Shown here in pieces: positions 9,464 to 18,731 of a stretch of DNA of 64,000 nucleotides. This stretch comes from Pectobacterium brasiliense (lineage in GTDB: Bacteria; Pseudomonadota; Gammaproteobacteria; Enterobacterales; Enterobacteriaceae). The DNA is taken from the NCBI RefSeq assembly GCF_016950255.1, contig NZ_JACGFN010000002.1:496001-560000 (forward strand). The letters are read 5' to 3'. The position numbers were made by a program, and so were the translations under genes. The notes under the pieces were generated by a model that made no database searches, was not told the origin of the DNA, and saw nothing but the letters and a program-made list of their open reading frames with translations. The number at the start of each line of letters is the position of its first letter. Positions within the stretch are counted from its first letter, which is position 1.

Positions 9464-10570
9464 TCACGCCAGTACGGCTAAATCCGCTGCATCAAAACCG
9501 CGTAATTTATCAGTCTGCCCAGAACGCACTTTTTGCACCCATTGCGCATCAGAAAGCAGGACTCGGCCGACCGCGATCAAATCAAACTCTTCCCGCTCCA
9601 TCCGCGCATGCAGATTGTCCAATGCCGCCGTGCCAGAACCTTCACCGCCAAATGCAGCAAAGAAATCCGAGCTTAATCCCACCGAGCCAACGCTGATTGT
9701 CGCCGCACCCGTCAGTTTTTTCGCCCAACCGGCGAAGTTCAGCCCTTCCGCCCCATCAACCTCCGGGAATTCAGGCTCCCAGAAACGACGCTGGGAACAG
9801 TGCAGAATATCCACACCGGCCTCAACCAGCGGCGCTAGCCAGTCCGCCATCTCCTGTGGGGAACTCGCCAGACGTGCGCTGTAGTCCTGCTGCTTCCACT
9901 GACTCACACGCAGGATCAACGGGAAATCCTCACCAACAGCGCCCCGAACAGCACGAATTACCTCAGCGGCAAAGCGAGAGCGTTCGCGGATCGTTGCGCC
10001 ACCAAAGGCGTCTTCACGCTTATTCGTGCCCGACCAAAAGAATTGGTCGATCAGGTAACCATGTGCACCATGCAGTTCCAACGTGTCAAAACCCAATCGT
10101 TTTGCATCCGCCGCAGCGCGAGCAAACGCCGCCACGGTATCGGCAATATCTTCTTCGGTCATCACCACACCGCGAGGCTCATCTGGGCCGACGATTCCCG
10201 AGGGACTTTCAACAGGCGCATCAGGCTCCCAGCCACGTCCGTGGGTTGAACCTGTATGCCAAATTTGCGGCCCAATACGGCCACCAGCGGCATGAACCGC
10301 TTTCGCTACCGCATCCCAACCGGCTAACGCGGCTTCGCTGTGAAAGAGCGGGATTCCGGGCATATTACGCGAAGCGGGACGATCGATTACCGTTCCCTCT
10401 GTCAGAATCAGCCCGACTCCCCCTTCGGCACGGCGGCGATAATATTCCGTCTGCGCTGGGCCAGGAATGCCGTTTTCAGCCATACCCCGCGTCATCGGTG
10501 CCATGACAATGCGGTTAGGAAGAGTTAACCCTTTCAACGTGAAGGGACGAAACAGAATATCGTCAGACAT
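9464..10570 (-). CDS. NADH:flavin oxidoreductase, Old Yellow Enzyme family
   Basis: 368-aa FMN-dependent ene-reductase-type TIM barrel. Typical family features: an N-terminal FRPFTLKGLTLPNRIVMAP strand, ILTEGTVID, the substrate-anion-binding ELHGAHGYLIDQFF segment, and a C-terminal phosphate-binding VGRVLLSD. Natural substrates of such enzymes are usually unknown; electrophilic alkenes are common. It stands alone after the tRNA-Lys gene and is divergent from the DoxX gene. Its coding sequence looks richer in G+C than the flanking spacers, and E. coli has no gene here, so it may be a lineage-specific addition. Confidence 0.85.
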   Translation of the reverse strand: MSDDILFRPFTLKGLTLPNRIVMAPMTRGMAENGIPGPAQTEYYRRRAEGGVGLILTEGTVIDRPASRNMPGIPLFHSEAALAGWDAVAKAVHAAGGRIGPQIWHTGSTHGRGWEPDAPVESPSGIVGPDEPRGVVMTEEDIADTVAAFARAAADAKRLGFDTLELHGAHGYLIDQFFWSGTNKREDAFGGATIRERSRFAAEVIRAVRGAVGEDFPLILRVSQWKQQDYSARLASSPQEMADWLAPLVEAGVDILHCSQRRFWEPEFPEVDGAEGLNFAGWAKKLTGAATISVGSVGLSSDFFAAFGGEGSGTAALDNLHARMEREEFDLIAVGRVLLSDAQWVQKVRSGQTDKLRGFDAADLAVLA

Positions 10571-10941
10571 AGATATTTCCTTTTAAGGTTTAACGTCATA
10601 GCGGCGTTGAGCCGTGATTAAAAACGCAATTCATACGGTTGCACAACTCTTGCCACATAACGCATCGTACCATCACCCTATCTCTGGATTTTGATTATTC
10701 AGACTACGCTCCTTTTTCATAACATCTTGTTATTGCATTATTCCTATCCATCATTAGACCGCCGTAATTGCGGTGCTATGCTTGTCTGCGTTTACGATGT
10801 TCACGTAATTTTTTGACAGAAAATATCAAATTTATTGGTTTTCTATTCAACCCCTAAATCGACGACACTGCCGCACTCTATAAAGCATTGCCAACAAACA
10901 TTACCAATAAGCATTTTTGCTCACTTATGAGGTTGTCTATT
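10571..10941. other. Divergent intergenic region, no gene seen
   Basis: 371-base AT-rich gap between the divergent oxidoreductase and DoxX genes. It must hold both promoters. A TTGACA occurs at 10813-10818 but no well-spaced -10 follows. I see no strong repeat or operator. Confidence 0.5.
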
Positions 10942-11376
10942 ATGATTTCTCAGTTGAATCAGTGGTTCACGCGTTTAACCGATCATCCTGATGCAGGTAA
11001 ACTTTTACTGCGTTTAACCGTGGGTATTCTGCTGCTGTTTCATGGCGTAGCAAAAGTTGAGCACGGTGTAGGCTGGATCGTACAGATGCTGCAAGGTGCA
11101 GGTCTGCCTGGTTTTATCGCTTACGGCGTTTATATCGGCGAGGTTGTTGCCCCGATTCTGATTATTCTTGGCGTATTTACCCGCATTTCCGGCCTGATTG
11201 CCGCGCTGACGCTGGTTGTAGCGACTCTGATGGTTGGCACAGGTAAATTCTTCACCCTAACTAATGTTGGTGCCTGGGCACTGGAAGTCGAAGCACTCTA
11301 TTTCTTCGCCGGCATTATTATCATGTTGGTCGGTAGCGGTCGCTATTCTGTTGCCTCTAACCCCGCTTATCGCTAA
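10942..11376 (+). CDS. DoxX family inner-membrane protein (YphA-like)
   Basis: 144-aa protein with four hydrophobic helices: residues about 17-35, 50-70, 74-96 and 108-128. The early LLLRLTVGILLLFHGVAK and later GVYIGEVVAPILIILGVFTR segments are typical of the DoxX/SURF4 family, which includes E. coli YphA. Function is uncertain in this subfamily. The ATG at 10942 is chosen because TGAGGT lies 8-9 bases before it; ATGs at 10888 and 10927 lack a ribosome site. Followed by a perfect terminator. Confidence 0.8.
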   Translation: MISQLNQWFTRLTDHPDAGKLLLRLTVGILLLFHGVAKVEHGVGWIVQMLQGAGLPGFIAYGVYIGEVVAPILIILGVFTRISGLIAALTLVVATLMVGTGKFFTLTNVGAWALEVEALYFFAGIIIMLVGSGRYSVASNPAYR

Positions 11377-11410
11377 TCCTTGCCACCCGGCAGGTATTCA
11401 CGACAAAAGC

Positions 11411-11438
11411 AAAAAACCCGCGGATTCGCGGGTTTTTT
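11411..11438. terminator. Bidirectional intrinsic terminator
   Basis: A6-CCCGCG, GATT loop, CGCGGG-T6: a perfect 12-bp stem counting the A:T ends. Serves the convergent DoxX gene and the cysA end of the sulfate operon. Confidence 0.92.
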
Positions 11439-11456
11439 ATTTCGATGCTCTGTCGG

Positions 11457-12449
11457 TCAGATTTCCCAATCGTGACTATAACGTTTGGGTTTGAACTGAA
11501 TCACATCGCCTTTCTGTAGCCCGTGCAGGCTTACATCGTCTTTTGCGACTTCCGCTTCAATCAGTTCAGACTGCTCGCCCAGCTTCAACGACAGACGCGT
11601 TAAGGCACCGAGTGGGCGAATATCTCGCACTGTCACTGCCTGATAGCCTTCCTGAGCCTGAACGGATAACGACACTTCATGCGGACGGAACAGAATCGTT
11701 TCCTCCGTCTGCGCCACTTTCAACCGGTTACTGTCGCCAAGGAAATGGTAAACAAACTCGCTAGCTGGATTGTTATACACCTCTGCTGGCGTGCCGATTT
11801 GTTCAATCACACCTTTGTTCATCAGCACGATGCGGTCGGCAACTTCCATCGCCTCTTCCTGATCGTGTGTTACAAATACCGATGTCAGATCGATATCTTC
11901 ATGCAGCTGAGACAGCCAGCGGCGCAGCTCTTTACGTACCTTGGCATCCAGTGCGCCAAAAGGTTCATCCAGCAGCAGGATGCTCGGCTCGACGATCAGC
12001 GCACGCGCCAACGCAATACGCTGACGCTGGCCGCCGGAAAGCTGTTCAGGATAGCGATCCCCCAACCAGTCCAACTGCACCAGATTCAGCAGCTCATGCA
12101 CTTTCTTTTCGATGTCACTCTTCGATGGCCGGATATTTTTCGGCTTCATTCGCAGCCCAAACGCCACGTTATCGAACACCGTCATGTGACGAAACAGCGC
12201 GTAGTGCTGGAATACAAACCCTACGTTGCGTTTACGCACATCGTGAACGGACACATCTTGACCGTGGAAGATAATACTGCCGCTATCCGGCTGTTCCAGC
12301 CCAGCGATAATACGCAGCAGCGTTGTCTTACCGCAGCCCGATGGACCCAGCAACGCCACCAGCTCGCCGCTGTGGATAGACAAATTAATCTCGTTCAGCG
12401 CCCGGAACTGACCAAATTGTTTATTAATATTGCGAATCTCAATGCTCAT
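11457..12449 (-). CDS. cysA: Sulfate/thiosulfate ABC transporter ATP-binding protein
   Basis: ATPase that powers sulfate import through CysT/CysW. Walker [10 protein letters not shown] at residues 34-42, Q-loop FQHYALF, signature LSGGQRQR, Walker [14 protein letters not shown]-loop VTHDQEEA. A short TOBE-like C-terminus follows. At 330 aa it is shorter than E. coli CysA (365), the difference lying in the C-terminal regulatory part, but the frame ends cleanly at a stop, so this is a natural short form and not a break. Overlaps cysW by 11 bases, indicating coupled translation. cysM does not follow. Confidence 0.93.
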   Translation of the reverse strand: MSIEIRNINKQFGQFRALNEINLSIHSGELVALLGPSGCGKTTLLRIIAGLEQPDSGSIIFHGQDVSVHDVRKRNVGFVFQHYALFRHMTVFDNVAFGLRMKPKNIRPSKSDIEKKVHELLNLVQLDWLGDRYPEQLSGGQRQRIALARALIVEPSILLLDEPFGALDAKVRKELRRWLSQLHEDIDLTSVFVTHDQEEAMEVADRIVLMNKGVIEQIGTPAEVYNNPASEFVYHFLGDSNRLKVAQTEETILFRPHEVSLSVQAQEGYQAVTVRDIRPLGALTRLSLKLGEQSELIEAEVAKDDVSLHGLQKGDVIQFKPKRYSHDWEI

Positions 12450-13320
12450 TTTTGGCCAACTCCTGTTGTTTCTCTATTTGCTTCGTCAATCGGCTTTCAC
12501 TCCACTGGCGCAGCAGCAGCACTACCAGTGACATAATTAGCAGAAGGATCGCCACGCTGAAAGCCGCAACGATGTTGTACTCGTTATAAAGAATTTCAAT
12601 ATGCAACGGCAGCGTGTTCGTCAGACCGCGAATATGGCCGGAAATGACGGAAACCGCGCCAAATTCCCCCATCGCACGCGCGGTACACAGCACCACGCCG
12701 TAGATCAGCGCCCATTTCACATTCGGCAGCGTGATGTGCCAGAACATTTGCCAGCCGTTAGCCCCCAGCAATCGCGCCGCTTCTTCTTCCTGCGAACCCT
12801 GCTCTTCCATCAGCGGGATCAGCTCACGGGCAACATAAGGCAGCGTAACGAAAATTGTCGCCAGCACGATGCCCGGCACGGCGTAAACAATTTGCAGATC
12901 GTGTTCGAGCAGGAAAGGATAGATCTTGCTTTGCGCCCCAAACAGCAGCACATACACCAGCCCCGCAACCACAGGGGAAACGGAAAATGGCAAATCGATC
13001 AGCGCCAGTAGAAAGCTCTTGCCACGAAATTCGAATTTCGTCACGCACCACGCCGTCGCCAGCCCGAACACTACGTTTAGCGGTACAGAAATGACGGTCG
13101 CAAGCAGCGTCAGCTTAAGTGCAGAAATCGCATCCGGCTCGGTAATCGCGTCCCAAAATGCGCCGACGCCTTTATCCAGCCCCTGAGTGACGACCATCAT
13201 CAGCGGCAGCACCAGAATCAGGAAAAAGACGACCCATGCGAGTGAAACCAGAATGTAATAGGCGGCGGGCTGTTTTTTTCTTTTAGCCGCGTTGGCCTGA
13301 GTGGAAATAACCTGTTCCAT
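12439..13320 (-). CDS. cysW: Sulfate ABC transporter permease CysW
   Basis: 293-aa inner-membrane permease with about six helices, the first after residue 22 ([20 protein letters not shown]). The EAA loop ([19 protein letters not shown]) that docks the ATPase lies near residue 180. It pairs with CysT to form the channel. Starts 12 bases after cysT ends and overlaps cysA, so the three genes are one translational unit. Confidence 0.93.
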   Translation of the reverse strand: MEQVISTQANAAKRKKQPAAYYILVSLAWVVFFLILVLPLMMVVTQGLDKGVGAFWDAITEPDAISALKLTLLATVISVPLNVVFGLATAWCVTKFEFRGKSFLLALIDLPFSVSPVVAGLVYVLLFGAQSKIYPFLLEHDLQIVYAVPGIVLATIFVTLPYVARELIPLMEEQGSQEEEAARLLGANGWQMFWHITLPNVKWALIYGVVLCTARAMGEFGAVSVISGHIRGLTNTLPLHIEILYNEYNIVAAFSVAILLLIMSLVVLLLRQWSESRLTKQIEKQQELAKNEH

Positions 13321-13332
13321 GAAGACCGGCCC

Positions 13333-14145
13333 TTACAGTTTCGGTTGAATGCGGCGCTGCAACACGTTAATCAGCAGCAGCATAATGAAAGACACCAGCA
13401 GCATGAATACACCGATCCCCGTTGCTCCCTTGTAGTCATACTGATCGAGCTTGGAGACGATCAGCAGCGGCAGAATTTCGGTTTTAAACGGAATATTCCC
13501 CGCGATAAAGACCACAGAACCGTATTCGCCAACGCCGCGGGCAAAGGCCAGCGCAAAGCCCGTCAGCCACGCAGGTAACAGCGCAGGAAGCAAGACATGG
13601 CGGAAAACCTGAAGCGGGCGCGCGCCAAGGCAGGCGGCAGCTTCTTCCACTTCTTTCGGAATATCAGCCAGCACCGGTTGCAGCGTTCTGACCACGAAAG
13701 GCAGCGTGACAAAAATGAGCGCTAGCGTGATACCAATGCCGGTGTAGGCAATTTTGAACGGAAATAGCGAGCCAATCAGGCCATTCGGCGCATACAATGC
13801 CGTCAACGCAATCCCCGCCACGGCGGTTGGCAGCGCGAAAGGCATATCGATCATGGCATCGATCACTTTACGGCCGGGAAAGGTATAACGCACGAGCACC
13901 CAGGCCAGCAGCGTCCCGAGAATGCCGTTAATAAACGCCGCAGCCAGCGCCGTACCAAACGAAAGCCGCAGGGAGAAAAGCACCTGACGGCTAGTGATCA
14001 GATCCCAAAACTGACCAAACGTTAGTTGGCTGGCATACAAAAACATCCCCGCCAACGGAATGAGGACAATTAATCCTAAATAGCTCAGGCTAAACCCTAA
14101 CGTTAGCCCGAAACCGGGAATCACTGAGGAAGAACGTTGTGACAT
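13333..14145 (-). CDS. cysT: Sulfate ABC transporter permease CysT
   Basis: 270-aa permease partner of CysW (also called CysU; 277 aa in E. coli). Six hydrophobic segments and an EAA loop (EVEEAAACLGARPLQVFRHV) are visible. FALPTAVAGIALTALY and FARGVGEYGSVVFIAG are family signatures. Separated from upstream sbp by 157 bases that include an intrinsic terminator, so permease output may be lower than that of the binding protein. Confidence 0.93.
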   Translation of the reverse strand: MSQRSSSVIPGFGLTLGFSLSYLGLIVLIPLAGMFLYASQLTFGQFWDLITSRQVLFSLRLSFGTALAAAFINGILGTLLAWVLVRYTFPGRKVIDAMIDMPFALPTAVAGIALTALYAPNGLIGSLFPFKIAYTGIGITLALIFVTLPFVVRTLQPVLADIPKEVEEAAACLGARPLQVFRHVLLPALLPAWLTGFALAFARGVGEYGSVVFIAGNIPFKTEILPLLIVSKLDQYDYKGATGIGVFMLLVSFIMLLLINVLQRRIQPKL

Positions 14146-14252
14146 ACCGTGCCTTTAATTTTCATACTCACTACCCAGCCAACAACTGCTTGCCGACGCG
14201 CGCTACCTGACTGAAAGGTTAAAGGCGGCAGGTCCTCTGCCTTCTTAACCTG

Positions 14253-14278
14253 AAAAAAGCCGCTAGGGTGATAGCGGC
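14253..14278 (-). terminator. Intrinsic terminator between sbp and cysT
   Basis: On the minus strand GCCGCTA-TCACCC-TAGCGGC is followed directly by TTTTTT. It lies after sbp and before cysT, so it would reduce but presumably not abolish read-through into the permease genes. Confidence 0.8.
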
Positions 14279-14302
14279 CTTAATCCGTCAGACATTAAAA
14301 AC

Positions 14303-15313
14303 TTACTTATTAATCTCTTTAAAGATGGCGTCGAACACACCGCCGTCGTTAAAGAATTTGTCCTGTGCTGCTTTCCAGCCGCCGAAATCCTTATCAATCG
14401 TCACCAGATTCACCGGTGCAAACTGATCTTTAAACTCTTCAGCGATCTTGGCATTGCGTGGGCGGTAGAAATTTTTACCGATGATGCGCTGCGCTTCATC
14501 GCTGTAGAGGTATTGCAAATAGGCTTCAGCCTGTTTCTGCGTTCCCTTACGTTCAACGACTTTGTCGACAACGGCAACCGGTGGTTCAGCCAGAATCGAC
14601 AGAGAAGGCGTCACGATCTCAAGCTGATCGCCGCCCTGTTCTTGCAGAGACAAGTAGGCTTCGTTTTCCCATGCCAGCAGTACATCGCCTAGCTGACGTT
14701 GCACAAAACTGATCGTTGCCCCACGAGCACCGGTATCCAGTACGGGTGCATGGCGATACAGTTCAGTGACAAATTTCAGTGCAGTTTCATCATTGCCACC
14801 CGGTTGCGCTTTGGCATAGGCCCACGCGGCCAGGAAGTTCCAACGCGCACCACCAGAGGTTTTCGGGTTTGGCGTGATCACTTCAACGCCCGGCTTCACC
14901 AGATCGTTCCAGTCTTTGATTTGCTTCGGATTACCTTTGCGCACCAGAAAAACGATGGTGGAGGTGTAAGGGGTGCTGTTATCAGGCAGACGCGCCTGCC
15001 ATTTAGGATCGATCAACTGTTGATTCAGGTTTAAGGCGTCAATGTCGCCCGCCAGCGCCAGCGTCACCACATCAGCCTGCAAGCCGTCAATCACCGAACG
15101 CGCCTGCTTTCCAGAACCACCGTGTGAATTTTTGATGGTGATATCTTCACCTGTGGTCGCTTTCCAATGCTTAATAAACGCCGCATTGTATTGCTGATAC
15201 AGTTCGCGCGTCGGATCGTAAGACACGTTTAATAATTCGGTAGCCGCCGAGGCCACACCGGAAAACAACAGTGCTGCCGTAGCAACAGATAACCCCAGAC
15301 GACGTATTGACAT
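14303..15313 (-). CDS. sbp: Periplasmic sulfate-binding protein, Sbp type
   Basis: Binding protein that delivers sulfate to CysTWA. Signal peptide [23 protein letters not shown], mature from about [11 protein letters not shown]. The segments [35 protein letters not shown] and [13 protein letters not shown] match Sbp more closely than CysP. 336 aa from the ATG at 15313; a GTG three codons earlier is in frame, but GGGAG lies 8 bases before the ATG. In E. coli cysP leads the permease operon and sbp is elsewhere, so this layout differs. Confidence 0.88.
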   Translation of the reverse strand: MSIRRLGLSVATAALLFSGVASAATELLNVSYDPTRELYQQYNAAFIKHWKATTGEDITIKNSHGGSGKQARSVIDGLQADVVTLALAGDIDALNLNQQLIDPKWQARLPDNSTPYTSTIVFLVRKGNPKQIKDWNDLVKPGVEVITPNPKTSGGARWNFLAAWAYAKAQPGGNDETALKFVTELYRHAPVLDTGARGATISFVQRQLGDVLLAWENEAYLSLQEQGGDQLEIVTPSLSILAEPPVAVVDKVVERKGTQKQAEAYLQYLYSDEAQRIIGKNFYRPRNAKIAEEFKDQFAPVNLVTIDKDFGGWKAAQDKFFNDGGVFDAIFKEINK

Positions 15314-15703
15314 TCTTATCACTCCCTAATGCTCGAAAGTATCAGATAAAATCATGACGGATGTGACTGATTAATAAATTAAATAATTCGATTCGCAGGA
15401 AAAAACGTTATCGTTTTGAACCGCGTACATGCCGCTTGAAATAGGACGGGTATATCAGGCTGACAACATGGAAGTGACAATAGTGGATATAAGGAAGGGG
15501 CAAAAATATTGTTTCGCGATAATTTATGCTATCGCGTTATATTGTTAATGATTATGTAATAGTTTTCAGTCTAAGCAATTTTGTTGCAGCGGAAATATTT
15601 TACGACGGGATATGAGATAACCCTGATGCCGTGCGACATCAGGTGAATACGGTGCAAGGTAAGCTTAAATCACAGTGGACGCCAAACGACGTGTCTTTCT
15701 GCC
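15314..15703. other. sbp-cdaR intergenic region with inverted repeats
   Basis: 390-base AT-rich gap without a credible gene. It holds two inverted repeats that may be operators: AAAACG-TTAT-CGTTTT (15402-15417) and CGCGATA-N8-TATCGCG (15515-15536). It also holds a copy of the 22-base repeat-end motif at 15435-15456. CysB control of sbp would be expected, but CysB sites are too degenerate for me to place. Confidence 0.5.
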
Positions 15704-16861
15704 CTACTCTTCTTCATCCAGTTGCAAAGCCACGTACAGCAGCAGACGGTCATCGAAATTCCCCAGATCTAACCCCGTTAGTTCTGAGATGCGGTTAAGG
15801 CGATATTCCAGCGTATTACGGTGGATAAACAGCGCTTTCGCCGTCGCACCGGGTTGAACGTTGTTACGGAACCAGGCACCCAGCGTCCGACGCAGCAGAC
15901 CATTGCCGTCCATTGCTTTAAGCTTCGAAAGCGGGCGCACCAGCTCATTTGCCTGCCAGCCGCCGCGCAGGCTGTCCAGCAGCACGGGTAACATCAAATC
16001 CTGATAGTAATAACAGCGCTGGGCGGGCATACGCTGTTTACCTACGCTCATGGTCGTTCGTGCCGTGCGGTAGGAGCGCGCGATACTGCCGGGGCCAGAA
16101 AAATAGTTCCCCAGCGCCAGCCGTACTCGCAGCCGACTGCTTTCCGCCATACGCGACATCAGCGTATCCACGCGACGTCGGTGTTCCTCTGCATCCCAAC
16201 GCCCGTGGCTGTTCAGCGCCGGTTTTAGTACCACCATTTCCGTCAGAGAAACGATAGCGATCAGGTTGTCGCGTTCCGGCGTGGTCAGCAACGTCTGCAA
16301 CTGCTGTAGCTCTGCCATAGCGGAGTCGACGCCGAGCTGCCCGCTGTCCACTTCGATCACCGCAGCGACACGGGGCTTATTCAGATCGATGCCTAAACGC
16401 TGCGCCCACTCCATGAGAGCGGGAGACAGATCGTCGGTACGAATCAGGTTCAGTACCAGCTCTTCACGCAGGCGGCTATCCTGCGCCAGCATATGCAGCA
16501 GCCTCGCCTGCTCCAGCATCATTTCCGCCGTCATGCAGACAAGTTCGCCGTATTGCCGCAGCTGGCTGGGATTCCCGGTCAGGCCGATGACGCCAACGAT
16601 TTCACCGTCGATGCGCAAAGGTAAATTGATACCCGGACGCACGCCGTGCAGGTGACGCGCCACGGCATCATCAATATCGACGACTCGCCCCTGCGAAAGC
16701 GCCAGCAGCGCGCCTTCGTGCAGTTCCCCCAATCGTTCCTGATCGCCACTGCCGATAATCTTACCGCGAGCATCCATCACGTTGATATTGCTATCAATGA
16801 TCTGCATAGTCCGCGCGACAATATCCTGTGCCATCTTGGCATTGAGATGATACGACGCCAT
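15704..16861 (-). CDS. cdaR: Carbohydrate diacid regulator
   Basis: Transcription activator for glucarate, galactarate and glycerate use. An N-terminal sugar-diacid recognition domain (MAQDIVARTMQIIDSNINVMD onward) leads to a C-terminal PucR-type helix-turn-helix (ATAKALFIHRNTLEYRLNRI). The frame extends back to 16939, but the ATG at 16861 has GAGGTAAAA before it and gives 385 aa, the E. coli length. Lies downstream of degP as in E. coli. Its diacid-use target genes are not in this window. Confidence 0.95.
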   Translation of the reverse strand: MASYHLNAKMAQDIVARTMQIIDSNINVMDARGKIIGSGDQERLGELHEGALLALSQGRVVDIDDAVARHLHGVRPGINLPLRIDGEIVGVIGLTGNPSQLRQYGELVCMTAEMMLEQARLLHMLAQDSRLREELVLNLIRTDDLSPALMEWAQRLGIDLNKPRVAAVIEVDSGQLGVDSAMAELQQLQTLLTTPERDNLIAIVSLTEMVVLKPALNSHGRWDAEEHRRRVDTLMSRMAESSRLRVRLALGNYFSGPGSIARSYRTARTTMSVGKQRMPAQRCYYYQDLMLPVLLDSLRGGWQANELVRPLSKLKAMDGNGLLRRTLGAWFRNNVQPGATAKALFIHRNTLEYRLNRISELTGLDLGNFDDRLLLYVALQLDEEE

Positions 16862-17005
16862 TTTTACCTCTGAGAGGAACATTGACAATTGCACCAGCAT
16901 ACCGCCACACGGTGCGCCACACATTGTGCAAATTAACAAAGAAACGGGAATTAGATTAAATCTGTGGAAGAACTCACAAAAGCACGTTGATAGAGAAGGA
17001 AGAAG

Positions 17006-17031
17006 TGGCCGAGTACCTGAGTACCCGGCCA
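17006..17031 (-). terminator. Hairpin after degP
   Basis: TGGCCG-A-GTAC-CTGA-GTAC-C-CGGCCA folds into a 10-bp stem with one mismatch and a 4-base loop, 63 bases beyond the degP stop. Pyrimidine-rich TTCTTCCTTCTC follows on the minus strand, but no pure U-tract. Confidence 0.55.
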
Positions 17032-17093
17032 GATAAGTAACGTAACAAATTGTCTTAAAAGGTAATTATTAACGTAGACGTTGAACCGTTCGA

Positions 17094-18542
17094 TTACTGA
17101 GCCAGCAGATAAATCGTGCTCTCGCCACGACGAACGTTCAAGGCCAATACGGCCGGTTTGCTGTCCAGAATTTTACGCAGCTCACCAATATTCTGTACCG
17201 ACTGTTGGTTAACCCCCAGAATAATGTCGTCCTTCTTCAAACCAATTTTAGCCGCCGCGGAACCGGGTTTAACGTTATCCACCTTGACGCCTTTTTTGTC
17301 GTCCACCTGAGTATTACTCAGCTCGGCACCTTCAATACCAGAGTAGAGATTACCGGAAGCCACCTGAGCCTGATTGCTCTGTTGCAGCGTCACCTCAACC
17401 GTCAGCGGTTTACCCTCACGCAGCAGGCCCAGCGCTACTTTGCTGCCCACCGGCAACGATCCAACCTGCGCGCGCAGCGCAGAGAAGCTGCTGACCGCCT
17501 TACCATTCAGCGTGACGATCACATCGCCTGCCTTGATGCCCGCTTCATCTGCCGCTGATTTAGGTCGCACTTGACTCACAAACGCACCGCGCTGTGCATC
17601 AACTTTCATCGCCTGCGCCAGTTCGGAGTTCAGCTCCGTCCCGGTGATGCCCAGCTCGCCGCGCTTCACTTCGCCAAACTCGACAATCTGTGCCACCACG
17701 CTTTTCACCATATTGCTGGGGATAGCGAAACCAATCCCGATATTGCCGCCATCTGGAGCAAGAATCGCGGTATTCAGCCCAACCAGCTCCCCGTTCAGAT
17801 TAACCAGCGCACCACCGGAATTCCCCCGGTTGATCGCCGCATCGGTCTGAATAAAGTTCTCGTAGTTTTCAATATTCAACCCGCTACGCCCCAGCGCGGA
17901 CACAATACCCGATGTCGCCGTTTCGCCCAGACCATACGGGTTACCAATCGCTACCGTGTAATCACCGACCCGCAGTTGGTCAGAATCTGCGACCTTAATC
18001 GCCGTCAGATTTTTAAAATCTTTCAACTGCACCAGCGCGATATCCGAACGTGGATCTTTGCCTAACACTTTGCCGTCATACTTGCGACCATCGCTGAGTC
18101 GAACCTGAATTTTATCGGCGTTATCCACCACATGGCTGTTGGTCACCACATAGCCTTTTTCTGCATTAATCACGACGCCCGCACCCAGCGCCTGGAAATT
18201 CTCCTGCTGCGGCGGCTGACCATCGTCGTCACCGTCTCCCTGACACATCGGCGATGACTGGAACGGCGATCCTTCCTGACAGAAAGGCGAGTTTTCACCA
18301 AAAAACGGCTGAAGCTGCGGTGGGATACCGTCTTTTCCCGCATTGCCCGCATGGGTCGTATGCCCTTCCACATAGATGCTCACCACGGAAGGCATGACGT
18401 TTTCCAGCATAGGGGCCAGGCTGGGTAATTGACCCGATGACGCGGCAGACGCCGCTGACTCAGCGGCATTCGCCGTGGTGGAGCCCATCGCCATCGCCAG
18501 ACTTAACGCTAGCGCACTCAGAACCAGTGATTTTCTTTTCAT
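17094..18542 (-). CDS. degP: Periplasmic serine protease/chaperone DegP
   Basis: Degrades or refolds damaged envelope proteins. Signal peptide MKRKSLVLSALALSLAMAMG..TANA, cut likely after Ala26. The trypsin-like triad is His137 (TNSHVV), Asp167 (DPRSDIAL) and Ser242 (RGNSGGAL), full-length numbering. The LA-loop carries the Cys88/Cys100 pair and glycine/glutamine-rich spacer expected for DegP and not for DegQ. Two PDZ domains follow (about 270-365 and 385-480). 482 aa. An upstream sigma-E-like promoter fits envelope-stress control. AGGAG lies just before the ATG. Confidence 0.96.
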   Translation of the reverse strand: MKRKSLVLSALALSLAMAMGSTTANAAESAASAASSGQLPSLAPMLENVMPSVVSIYVEGHTTHAGNAGKDGIPPQLQPFFGENSPFCQEGSPFQSSPMCQGDGDDDGQPPQQENFQALGAGVVINAEKGYVVTNSHVVDNADKIQVRLSDGRKYDGKVLGKDPRSDIALVQLKDFKNLTAIKVADSDQLRVGDYTVAIGNPYGLGETATSGIVSALGRSGLNIENYENFIQTDAAINRGNSGGALVNLNGELVGLNTAILAPDGGNIGIGFAIPSNMVKSVVAQIVEFGEVKRGELGITGTELNSELAQAMKVDAQRGAFVSQVRPKSAADEAGIKAGDVIVTLNGKAVSSFSALRAQVGSLPVGSKVALGLLREGKPLTVEVTLQQSNQAQVASGNLYSGIEGAELSNTQVDDKKGVKVDNVKPGSAAAKIGLKKDDIILGVNQQSVQNIGELRKILDSKPAVLALNVRRGESTIYLLAQ

Positions 18543-18585
18543 AGGAGGTTATCTCATAGTAATCAACACGCGAGTCTTACGGCCC

Positions 18586-18607
18586 GTGTACCCGACACCG
18601 GGTACAC
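18586..18607. promoter_or_regulatory. Perfect hairpin in the degP leader
   Basis: GTGTACCCG (18586-18594), ACAC loop, CGGGTACAC (18599-18607): a 9-bp stem without mismatch, within the predicted degP 5' leader and 44 bases from the start codon. No established role is known to me. Confidence 0.5.
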
Positions 18608-18624
18608 TCAGTGGTCGTGCTGTA

Positions 18625-18652
18625 TGAGATAAATATGGACCAACAAGGTTCC
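18625..18652 (-). promoter_or_regulatory. Sigma-E-like promoter of degP
   Basis: Minus strand GGAACCTT (-35, 18645-18652), 15-base spacer, TCTCA (-10, 18625-18629). This resembles the sigma-E consensus GGAACTT-N15/16-TCTRA. The start would be near 18618, giving a leader of about 75 nt. Confidence 0.55.
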
Positions 18653-18731
18653 CGAGGGGAAGATCGTGAAGCGTAAGGAAATATTGAACGGCTTTACAAA
18701 AGTCGCGATTTCCGTTGCGGCCTGTTCATCG

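Noticed and set aside
11457..12449. Possible frameshift shortening cysA
   Set aside because: All ABC motifs and a TOBE-like end are present, and the frame ends at a proper stop before a terminator; a natural short form is simpler.
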